Part shown: positions 26,143 to 32,255 of the stretch, one piece after another
Position numbering within the stretch: the first letter of the stretch is position 1
Layout: the number at the start of each line of letters is the position of its first letter
Source: Fibrobacter sp.
GTDB lineage: Bacteria; Fibrobacterota; Fibrobacteria; Fibrobacterales; Fibrobacteraceae
Reading direction: 5' to 3'
Length of the DNA: 32,255 nucleotides
Assembly (NCBI GenBank): GCA_017503015.1
Contig: JAFVTX010000070.1
Coordinates: 1 to 32,255 of the forward strand
Translations under genes and position numbers: made by a program
The notes under the pieces: generated by a model
Told to the model about the DNA's origin: nothing
What the model saw: only the letters and a program-made list of their open reading frames with translations
Database searches by the model: none

Positions 26143-26727
26143 ATGGCCGCTTCCATCGCTATTGCAATTCTTGTCATTCTCATATTCAGTTCCAGCGCCA
26201 TCGTGGAACTGATCCAAAAGAAACGCCATGAAAAGACGGGAGAATCCATTATCAAGGAACCCTGGGTAGAAATCCACCAGATTCCTGGCTACCGGGACGC
26301 CCGAAAAGTGGCGGCCTTCTACCCTCTCAAGGGAGAACCCAATATTTTGCCCATCGTGCAGGAACTCTCCATGGAGGGCCGGCTTCTACTGCCCAAGGTG
26401 ACGGGCGAAACCACCATGGAATTCTACCCCATCGAGAACCTGAAAAAAGATTTGGTTCAGGGGCACTTCGGCATCATGGAACCCCGCGAAGGAATCGCCC
26501 CCTGGGAAGGCCCCATCTCCGTATTCCTGGTTCCAGGAACAAAGTTCAACTGGGACGGGAGTAGGCAAGGCCACGGCAAGGGTTACTACGACCGGTACCT
26601 GGCCAAGTTCCCCAGCGCTTACAAGGCAGGTATTGCCACCCCGGCACAGATTTCCGACACACCCCTAGAGCAGAAACCGACGGACATCCAGATGAATTCC
26701 GTTATCGCCTGCAGAGAGAGGTATTGA
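26143..26727 (+). CDS. 5-formyltetrahydrofolate cyclo-ligase-like protein with membrane anchor
   Basis: 194 residues. The C-terminal ~160 residues fit the MTHFS/YgfA family: ARKVAAFYPLKGEPNI, LLLPKVTGETTMEFYPI, and the nucleotide-binding GHGKGYYDRYLAKFP (about 143-157), then TDIQMNSVIA. The enzyme converts 5-formyl-THF to 5,10-methenyl-THF using ATP. The first ~24 residues are a hydrophobic helix (SIAIAILVILIFSSSAIVELI), where normal members have a basic helix with a substrate-contacting Lys/Arg. So it is either membrane-anchored or no longer a standard enzyme. The ATG at 26143 follows GGAGAATAACC and no in-frame ATG removes the helix. It is coupled to rnd (3-nt gap) and its TGA lies 2 nt before the next ATG. 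Confidence 0.8.
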   Translation: MAASIAIAILVILIFSSSAIVELIQKKRHEKTGESIIKEPWVEIHQIPGYRDARKVAAFYPLKGEPNILPIVQELSMEGRLLLPKVTGETTMEFYPIENLKKDLVQGHFGIMEPREGIAPWEGPISVFLVPGTKFNWDGSRQGHGKGYYDRYLAKFPSAYKAGIATPAQISDTPLEQKPTDIQMNSVIACRERY

Positions 26728-26729
26728 TT

Positions 26730-27635
26730 ATGAATTTCGAGAACAACGACAAGAAATTTGAACGACGTAGCTTCGGAGAAGAACGACGTTTTTCTCAGGC
26801 AAATACGGCCCCCCCCCGTTTTGACAAGCCCCGCTTCAACCGCCCGCGCCCAGAAAACGTGGTCCGGGCTATCGGCGACAAGGACGCAGCACCCCAAGTT
26901 GCCGTCGGCGGCATTAAAGAAGTAGAAGCCCTACTCGAGAACGAGCCCCTGAAGGTCCATCGGGTGCTGTTCATGCACCAGTCTAAAAACCCAAAGCTCT
27001 ACAGCCTGCAAAAACTGGCCAAAAAGGCCCACGTGCATGTGCAACAAGTGGATTCTAAAATTTTGGACTCTTACGCGCGGCCGAACCAGGGCGTGGTGGC
27101 CTTGATGAACGAAAAGGAACTGTTGGCCTGGGAAGACGTGCGGGAGGAATTTTTCAACGCCCGTGATACCGGCGAAAGAAAGCTTATCGCCGTAGCCACC
27201 AACATCGAAGACCCGCGAAACCTGGGAGCCTGCATCCGTAGCTGCCTCGCCCTGGGCGTGGACCTGTTCATGATTCCCGCAAAAGGCATGTGCGGAATTA
27301 CGCCAAGCGTAGAGCGGACCTCTGCCGGAGCGCTGCAAAAAATGCGAATTTGCAGGCCCGACAACCTGGAAGGGGCCATCGGGGAGCTGAAACTGGCGGG
27401 TTACCAGATTCTGGGCCTCGATGCCGACACCGAGACGAACCTGGCCGGTTTCGACTTTGCTGACCATGCGGTCATTGCCGTAGGCGGCGAAGACGTGGGC
27501 CTTCCGCCCTTCGTGAAAAAACAGTGCGACGCCGTGCTCCGGATTCCCATGATGCCCGAAGCTCATTCCTACAACGCCTCCGTGGCCCTATCTTTGGGCC
27601 TGTACGAATACGCAAGGCTCCGCATCAAGAATTAA
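26730..27635 (+). CDS. TrmH/SpoU-family RNA 2'-O-methyltransferase (RlmB-like)
   Basis: 302-residue SPOUT enzyme starting at ATG 26730 after GAGAGG; the in-frame TTG at 26724 overlaps the previous stop and is not favoured. An N-terminal Arg/Phe/Pro-rich low-complexity tail (about 1-45) precedes a substrate-binding domain (about 48-125) and the SpoU knot domain with motif 1 IEDPRNLGACIRS, motif 2 AVGGEDVGL, and motif 3 SYNASVALSLGLYEY. These are the TrmH motifs. The order of domains matches RlmB, which makes Gm2251 in 23S rRNA; target is inferred. The basic tail may aid RNA binding. The gene follows the cyclo-ligase-like gene and precedes the primase-like ATPase gene by 41 nt. Confidence 0.86.
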   Translation: MNFENNDKKFERRSFGEERRFSQANTAPPRFDKPRFNRPRPENVVRAIGDKDAAPQVAVGGIKEVEALLENEPLKVHRVLFMHQSKNPKLYSLQKLAKKAHVHVQQVDSKILDSYARPNQGVVALMNEKELLAWEDVREEFFNARDTGERKLIAVATNIEDPRNLGACIRSCLALGVDLFMIPAKGMCGITPSVERTSAGALQKMRICRPDNLEGAIGELKLAGYQILGLDADTETNLAGFDFADHAVIAVGGEDVGLPPFVKKQCDAVLRIPMMPEAHSYNASVALSLGLYEYARLRIKN

Positions 27636-27676
27636 TTATTTATTTTGGAAGGGATTGCAACTAAGAAGGACTCAAT

Positions 27677-29398
27677 ATGGAAAGCGCAAGAAAAATCGTC
27701 AACCAGTTTCTGAAAGGAAAATTCGAGGACAAGGACCTAAAGAGCGAACTGTATAAGGCCGCCGAAGCCGCCATGGAAGACGGCTGGACCTTTATGGACA
27801 CCTCCTTCCAGATTGGAGGCCTTGCCCGTGAACGCGGCATGGCCGACGACGAAGTGGAACAGATTTTGCGCAGGGCCTTCTCCAGCGAAAAACGTTCTTC
27901 TGAACGGGAAGAAGCAAAGCCCGAACCCCACAGGGAAACCACCCAGGCGGCGGCACCGCCACAGACCACCATCATGCCGGCATTCACCACCAGCATGATT
28001 CCCATGGAACAGATGCTGGCCATGGGTCTTGATACCCAGTCCCTGGAACTGTTGCAGAACTTCAAGATTGACCCCGAAGCCCTGTCTATTCCATGGCCTG
28101 CCGCCGACTGGCGTAAGGACCTGGCCAAGCTTCTGGAAGCAACCTTCGAAGAAGACGAAACCATCGACTTCAAGATTTCGGACACTCCTACCGCCACATC
28201 GGAACTGGTGTCCAACATCGTGGGCCAGGACGATGCCATCAAGAAAATCATGAAGAGCTTGGACAGCCCCGAAGGAGCACTTATCTGCATCAACGCCACC
28301 AAGGGTGGCGAAGACGCCTCCGACGAGAGCTGGAAATATCGCTACGTAATGGTGGACAATCCCAAGATGACGCTAGCCAAGCAGCTGGCCTACTTTAAGG
28401 CGTTGAACCTTCCCTGCGCAGCCCTCATCAACACCGGCGCAAACTCCGTGCAGGCCTGGGTAAAGATTGGAGCCGACAACCAAGAGGAATACGACGAACG
28501 GGTCGATTTCCTGTTCAGCACCCTTGCCTCCCAAGGTTTCCAGGTAGATTCCAGCAACAGAAACCCAAGCATGATGGTCCGCATGCCGGGCGTGCTCCGT
28601 GGCGGAAAGCAGCAGTACTTGATCAGCTTGGAACAGGGTGCCAAGAACTTTGCCGAATGGAAACAGTGGGTGGAATACTCCCTAGACGGCAAGCCCCTCA
28701 TCGAGCTTGCCAGCGACAGCGAAGAGGCCCCGAAAAAAGACGAAGTCTTAATCCAGAACATGCTCCAGGCCGGAGAATTCTTCTTGTTCACCGCTCCCCC
28801 GAAATGCGGGAAGTCCATGGCCCTGATGGACCTGGGACTTTCGCTTTGCTACGGTGAGGAATGGTTCGGAAACGCCACCACCATGAGCGATGTGCTGTTC
28901 ATCAACTTCGAGCTTACCAAGTCCGTGTTCCTGAACCGCCTGTACCTGCTGGCCAACAAACGCGGGCTTCCCGCCAGCACCGGGAACTTCGGCTTCTTGA
29001 ATCTGCGAGGAGTCGCCCTTTCTCCGCTGGAGACGGCACAGCTTATCGCAAAGCGCGTAGAAGGCGCGAAGAAGATGGGAAACCACAATTACCGTACCAT
29101 CGTCATCGACCCCATTTCGGCGGTGTTCCACAACCCGAAAGCCATGCGCATTACCGGTGCCCCCCACCAGATTCTGATGCAGATGGTGGACACCATCATC
29201 GCCCTCACGGGCTGTGCCGTAGTGGCCGCCTGCAACAATGACGAATACCCCTACCTGGAATCCCGTGCCGACAGCGTGCTGAAACTCACGCCGGTAGAAG
29301 GCGGCCTGAACCAGTTCCAGATCAACGGCTCCTTCAGGGAATTCCCGAAACTCCTGGCTAGGGACTGCTCCTGGATCTATCCGAGATTCTGGGTGTAA
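27677..29398 (+). CDS. Primase-like domain fused to RepA/RadA-type AAA ATPase, orphan
   Basis: 573 residues. A helical N-terminal domain (about 1-75) resembles primase C-terminal (PriCT-like) bundles. A low-complexity linker follows. Residues about 190-330 align with archaeo-eukaryotic primase (AEP)-like domains found in plasmid and phage replication proteins: YRYVMVDNP (D227), TGANSVQAWVKI (Q259 where the family has His), and D291...RNPSMMVRMPG (302-305). The C-terminal half is a RepA-like hexameric helicase ATPase with Walker A APPKCGKS (373-380), LFINFELTKSVFLNRLY, and Walker B IVIDP (D478). It is embedded in a chromosomal run of RNA-modification genes with good ribosome binding site AGAAGGA, not in a phage or plasmid. 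The primase half looks degenerate; the ATPase looks intact. Confidence 0.75.
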   Translation: MESARKIVNQFLKGKFEDKDLKSELYKAAEAAMEDGWTFMDTSFQIGGLARERGMADDEVEQILRRAFSSEKRSSEREEAKPEPHRETTQAAAPPQTTIMPAFTTSMIPMEQMLAMGLDTQSLELLQNFKIDPEALSIPWPAADWRKDLAKLLEATFEEDETIDFKISDTPTATSELVSNIVGQDDAIKKIMKSLDSPEGALICINATKGGEDASDESWKYRYVMVDNPKMTLAKQLAYFKALNLPCAALINTGANSVQAWVKIGADNQEEYDERVDFLFSTLASQGFQVDSSNRNPSMMVRMPGVLRGGKQQYLISLEQGAKNFAEWKQWVEYSLDGKPLIELASDSEEAPKKDEVLIQNMLQAGEFFLFTAPPKCGKSMALMDLGLSLCYGEEWFGNATTMSDVLFINFELTKSVFLNRLYLLANKRGLPASTGNFGFLNLRGVALSPLETAQLIAKRVEGAKKMGNHNYRTIVIDPISAVFHNPKAMRITGAPHQILMQMVDTIIALTGCAVVAACNNDEYPYLESRADSVLKLTPVEGGLNQFQINGSFREFPKLLARDCSWIYPRFWV

Positions 29399-29400
29399 CA

Positions 29401-29460
29401 GGTGAGAGGTCGCAACTTCGTTGCTTTGAGGTATGAGCTCGGGCCTTCGGCCCTTTGAGT
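29401..29460 (+). repeat. Tandem mini-hairpins between the ATPase and TrmA-like genes
   Basis: GCAAC-TTC-GTTGC and GGGCC-TTC-GGCCC are two 5-bp hairpins with the same TTC loop; each is followed by TTTGAG, and the segments before them (GAGGT and GAGCTC) are similar. They fill most of the 71-nt gap and look like a duplicated short module. Confidence 0.5.
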
Positions 29461-29469
29461 AGGTAAGTG

Positions 29470-30729
29470 ATGAATCGTTTTACAAGAAAAAGTGTATCCA
29501 AAAACCATCAGCAAAAGCAAGAGCCTTCCAAGGTCGAAAAGCCAATTGTCCGCAGGGCGGCAAGTTTTGAAGACATCCAGAAGCAGTTCAGTTCCTGGAC
29601 TAGCGACATGAGAATCCCCGGAAAAGTCCAGGCCTGGTTTACCGCAGAGGCAAAGCCCGAAAATTCCGACTGGAAAATCTACAACAAGCTCATAAACGGT
29701 CACGAAAGCCTGCTGTTGGATGCTCCCGCAAAGGGGATGGACACTCCCGAAGTTGTCACGCAGATTTTTGAACAAATCAAGAAAGAACACCTGCGCAATT
29801 TCCGCAAGGCCATCCGAACCATTTGGTTCAGGGCCTGCGGCAATGGAAACTTCGCCCTAGTAGTGCAGGCAAACCTCCGCGGCAAAAATTCCGCCCACGA
29901 ATGCAAGACCTTCGTTGACTTTCTGGAGCGTTCCTGCCCCGAAATCATCAGCTGCCACCAAATCCAGTGCCAGCCCTTTGTGCCCTTTGACCCCACCGTA
30001 CATCAAAGCACCCGCATCGAGTCCAGGTGCAATTTCGGCAAGGACTTTATGCCTCTAGGCGATTCCGGCTTCTGCATGCACGTGCTGGACTGGGCCCCCC
30101 GCATCAAGGACGCCTGGCTAAAGCTCCCGGAAAAAATAGCAAGCGCCATCCACCCTGCAAAAGGCGACAAGTTCTTTGAATTCTACTCGGGTTCGAGTTT
30201 TGTGGCCGCCTCCCTTTCCCCGCTGTTTGCCCAAGTAGAAAGCCAGGACTGCCGCGAAACATCCATGGAATCCTGCCGCCAGAACAGCCGCCTCGCCCCG
30301 CAAGACAACATGCGGTTCCATAGGGGGTTCTTTGACCCGGGATTTCTCACCAAGTTCTTTTCCAAGTCCGAAAATGACGGGCGGTGGACATTCTATTTCA
30401 ACCTGCCCGAAGGAGAACCCCTGCCGGCAGGTTCCGTCGAAACCATCGCCGGGGTCAGGCCGGAGCGAATCTTGATCGAAACTGCCGACCTGGAACAGGC
30501 CCAAAAAATCATCAAGCAGTTCAGGAACCAGGGGTACGTCCTTCGCAAATCCATTCCTCTCTACCTGGAACCCGGCCGTGGGAAATTCGAAATTTTGGCC
30601 ATTTTTGTGCCGGACCGGGTGGGGCTTCTTGGAGGAAAAAGGCAAAAACCTGCCCAAAATCCCATAAAACCCGCCCATAAAACACTTTTTGTGCAAAAAG
30701 CCCCTACTTTTAGGCAAAGAAAAGATTAA
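29470..30729 (+). CDS. TrmA/RlmD-family paralogue with catalytic motifs missing
   Basis: 419 residues from ATG 29470 (the GTG codon before it is in frame). The layout follows the TrmA/RumA uracil-5-methyltransferases: RNA-binding N-terminal half, then a Rossmann core with SAM loop-like FFEFYSGSSFVAASL (about 233-247) and an acidic strand end QVESQD. The motif FFQ-N is replaced by FCMHVLD, DPPR by NLPEGE (about 311-316), and the catalytic-Cys segment VSCNP.TLARD by LIETADLEQAQK. The C-terminus extends into a basic tail (GGKRQKPAQNPIKPAHK) that could bind RNA. The frame is intact and the codons look normal, so it is a maintained pseudoenzyme candidate rather than a pseudogene. It follows the primase-like ATPase. 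Confidence 0.72.
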   Translation: MNRFTRKSVSKNHQQKQEPSKVEKPIVRRAASFEDIQKQFSSWTSDMRIPGKVQAWFTAEAKPENSDWKIYNKLINGHESLLLDAPAKGMDTPEVVTQIFEQIKKEHLRNFRKAIRTIWFRACGNGNFALVVQANLRGKNSAHECKTFVDFLERSCPEIISCHQIQCQPFVPFDPTVHQSTRIESRCNFGKDFMPLGDSGFCMHVLDWAPRIKDAWLKLPEKIASAIHPAKGDKFFEFYSGSSFVAASLSPLFAQVESQDCRETSMESCRQNSRLAPQDNMRFHRGFFDPGFLTKFFSKSENDGRWTFYFNLPEGEPLPAGSVETIAGVRPERILIETADLEQAQKIIKQFRNQGYVLRKSIPLYLEPGRGKFEILAIFVPDRVGLLGGKRQKPAQNPIKPAHKTLFVQKAPTFRQRKD

Positions 30730-30774
30730 ATTATTACATAACTTGTTCACGTTCAAAGAGTTACAAGGATTACT

Positions 30775-31941
30775 ATGGGATTTTTGAAAACTGCGACTTT
30801 GTGCCTCGGTCTGGGAGTGCTGGTTGCGTCTGCCTATATCGTCAAGGAAGGCGACACCCTCTGGGACCTGAGTGACGAATTCCTGAACGACCCCTTCGCC
30901 TGGCCCGACCTGTGGGAAAACAACAGGCATATCCAGGACCCCCACTGGATTTATCCAGGTGACTCCATCTACTTCGGGGACAGCACCCGAGAAGAACCTG
31001 TAGCGATCCCCACCACCCAGAACCGCTACCCTTGCGGCGGCGCCATCGCCGACACCAACCTCCCTAAGGGCGTTTCCGCCGTAGGTTGCGACCAAGGCGA
31101 TGCACGGAACGGCGACTTCGAAAACATGTTGGGTGACCTGCGCAACCGCGACAAGCGCCCCAAGAAAACAAAAAAAGACGATGTATACTATTACAATAAA
31201 CGTCCCGCACCCAAGATTTTTAATGGTTATTACCAGATTCTCGCCCCAGAGATTTACGATGTTGACGCCCTGAAAAAAGACGAAACATTCTTTTCTATCC
31301 GCTCTGGAGAACGCAAAGAACCGATTCTCCATATTCCTGAAATGGAAGTGGTGGTTGGAGTCGGAAAAAAGACCGACATCAAGGCAAAAAAAGGTGATCT
31401 TGTGGAGATTCTTGACGCCCGGGCCATCGAGGTTCCCGGCACTCACGGAAAGAGTTTTGACACCTACGCCATGCTCAGACTTTCGGGTATTGCAAAAATC
31501 ACAGCCGTTGGCGACACACTGTCCCGCGCCCAAATTGTGCAAAGCTTCAGAGAAATCAAGATCAACCAGTCTAAGGCCCGCATGAAAAAACAGCCCAAGG
31601 TTTTAGATGTAAAAGGTTACGGCAAAGAACAGGAAGCCGACATTGCGGAAATGGCCACCATACGTTACGCCATGGATCCCATGTTGATTATTGGAGCATA
31701 TTCTTATGTACTCATCGACAAGGGTAAAGAAGACAAATTCAAAACCGGCGATGCCATTGCCATCTGGGAAGAAGACAAGTCAGACGAAAGCATTCCGCCT
31801 CGACTCCTAGGACGGGGTATCATTGCCCGAGCTGCAGATCACGAAGCCGCCGTACTAATACGCGAAATCTATTCCAACAACCGCCGTGTGGAAATGGGAC
31901 ACAAAGTTTCCGTCACCCATAGAGCACAATTAGCCAAGTGA
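30775..31941 (+). CDS. Secreted LysM-domain protein
   Basis: 388 residues. Signal peptide (about 1-19, ending LVASA) is followed at once by one LysM peptidoglycan-binding domain (about 20-67: YIVKEGDTLWDLSDEFLNDPFAWPDLWENNRHIQDPHWIYPGDSIYF). A basic linker (KRPKKTKKDD) and a large mixed domain (about 140-388) of unknown type follow, similar in layout to LysM proteins that are fused to OmpA-like or beta-rich domains in FCB bacteria. It probably anchors to peptidoglycan in the periplasm. The start follows CAAGGATTACT (ribosome binding site AAGGA, spacing 7). A small membrane peptide gene overlaps its stop. Confidence 0.85.
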   Translation: MGFLKTATLCLGLGVLVASAYIVKEGDTLWDLSDEFLNDPFAWPDLWENNRHIQDPHWIYPGDSIYFGDSTREEPVAIPTTQNRYPCGGAIADTNLPKGVSAVGCDQGDARNGDFENMLGDLRNRDKRPKKTKKDDVYYYNKRPAPKIFNGYYQILAPEIYDVDALKKDETFFSIRSGERKEPILHIPEMEVVVGVGKKTDIKAKKGDLVEILDARAIEVPGTHGKSFDTYAMLRLSGIAKITAVGDTLSRAQIVQSFREIKINQSKARMKKQPKVLDVKGYGKEQEADIAEMATIRYAMDPMLIIGAYSYVLIDKGKEDKFKTGDAIAIWEEDKSDESIPPRLLGRGIIARAADHEAAVLIREIYSNNRRVEMGHKVSVTHRAQLAK

Positions 31942-32054
31942 CAAAGACTCTAATAGCGATATCGGCCCTGGCCTTTTCATTGGTCACCTTACTAATGGGG
32001 ACCAGCGTTCTCATATTGTTGTTCCCCAGCATTTCGTCGCACCTCCCCTTCTAG
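31938..32054 (+). CDS. 38-residue single-helix membrane peptide, GTG start
   Basis: The GTG at 31938 overlaps the LysM stop (GTGA). The product begins VTKTLIAISALAF and is one long hydrophobic helix (about 5-32) ending in a short polar tail (SSHLPF). It has no homologue I recognise. The overlap with the LysM frame and the hydrophobic pattern support translation by coupling, but a chance ORF of this size cannot be ruled out. The next frame opens 16 nt downstream after a strong ribosome binding site. Confidence 0.5.
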   Translation: MTKTLIAISALAFSLVTLLMGTSVLILLFPSISSHLPF

Positions 32055-32058
32055 ATTT

Positions 32059-32067
32059 AGGAGGTGA
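32059..32067 (+). promoter_or_regulatory. Strong ribosome binding site that selects a CTG start
   Basis: AGGAGGTGA is a near-perfect anti-16S match with 6 nt from GGAGG to CTG 32071. No ATG, GTG or TTG in the correct frame lies at a usable distance. GTG at 32064 overlaps the site itself and opens a short unrelated frame. Confidence 0.6.
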
Positions 32068-32070
32068 CGG

Positions 32071-32255
32071 CTGAGAATCTCACGCAACAACCTCCTGTTC
32101 TTCGGCTTTTTTGCTGGAGCCATCGTTTTGCCGATGGCAATTCTTTCGTATTTGAGTTTTCGTAACATTCAAAACGAAAATTACCTTATCCAAAAGAACT
32201 TTGACGAAAACAGAATCTCGCTGCAAAAAGAACTGGAAGACGCTCTTGAAAAGGA
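32071..32255 (+). CDS. Membrane/coiled-coil protein, probable CTG start, 3'-truncated
   Basis: Open to the right edge. An in-frame TGA at 32065-32067 means the start must be at or after 32068. A strong ribosome binding site AGGAGGTGA (32059-32067) is 6 nt before CTG 32071. The codons read LRISRNNLLFFGFFAGAIVLP, a charged tail then a membrane helix (about 7-29), then a helical coiled-coil-like region (FDENRISLQKELEDALEK). There is no ATG, GTG or TTG that keeps the helix. The best start is therefore CTG. It looks like the N-terminus of a sensor-type or envelope protein; too little is visible to name it. Confidence 0.6.
   Translation, partial: MRISRNNLLFFGFFAGAIVLPMAILSYLSFRNIQNENYLIQKNFDENRISLQKELEDALEK

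Noticed and set aside
27677-30729. Prophage or plasmid remnant around the primase-like ATPase
   Set aside because: No integrase, capsid, partition or transposase genes, and the gene lies in a tight run of housekeeping genes with similar codon use.
30118-31542. 474-residue minus strand ORF opposite the TrmA-like and LysM genes
   Set aside because: Spans two good genes and the gap between them in antisense; no ribosome binding site or motif.
32064-32165. GTG-started frame (VTAENLTQQPP...) at the window end
   Set aside because: The GTG lies inside the ribosome binding site, and the product is a short polar peptide, while the CTG frame gives a membrane helix and coiled coil.

Overview
The window looks like chromosomal DNA of a Gram-negative member of the Fibrobacterota, probably Fibrobacter or a close relative. 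This is inferred from protein style, not from a marker-gene search. The signs are secreted proteins with Ser-rich linkers and short C-terminal tails of the 'LLGR...YVK' or 'LRGRE...GVYHV' type (type IX secretion-like), a laminarinase-type GH16 enzyme, several outer-membrane beta-barrels (FadL, Omp85/D15, DUF3078-like), a carboxynorspermidine decarboxylase, and the coding style throughout. No phage, plasmid, transposase, tRNA or CRISPR locus was seen.

Layout. 2-2639 (+): a compact housekeeping run of nspC (5' end cut off by the window), tsaE and an RlmI-type rRNA methyltransferase, closed by a hairpin terminator. 2716-8423 (-): GH16 glucanase, a TPR protein with a long Ala/Pro/Gln linker, argG, and a secreted Ser-linker protein. 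8501-11617 (+): an MlaD/MCE lipid-transport protein followed by recG. 11637-13892 (-): an Omp85-like barrel and a small membrane protein. 13893-14357 is a gene-free stretch full of dispersed repeats, followed by the RNase P RNA gene (+). 14795-20792 (-): a lipoprotein with a duplicated four-cysteine domain, a FadL-type transporter with a helical insert, an orphan ABC-2 permease, and ettA. 20999-23646 holds three envelope beta-barrel candidates, and trpS (-) follows. 24985-30729 (+) is a tight run: RNase D-like exonuclease, a membrane-anchored 5-formyl-THF cyclo-ligase-like protein, an RlmB/TrmH-type methyltransferase, a primase-like/RepA-like ATPase, and a TrmA-family protein that has lost its catalytic motifs. 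The window ends with a LysM protein, a 38-residue membrane peptide, and the start of a membrane/coiled-coil protein that appears to use a CTG start.

The genes mix RNA processing and modification (rnpB, tsaE, RlmI, RlmB and TrmA relatives, RNase D, trpS, ettA) with envelope building and polysaccharide use. The most interesting points are the orphan primase-like/RepA ATPase next to a degenerate TrmA homologue, a 160-bp terminal-inverted-repeat element between trpS and rnd, a family of intergenic hairpins whose stems differ by compensating changes but share a GAC tail, and genes whose -10 boxes sit about 7 nt before the start codon, which suggests leaderless mRNAs.
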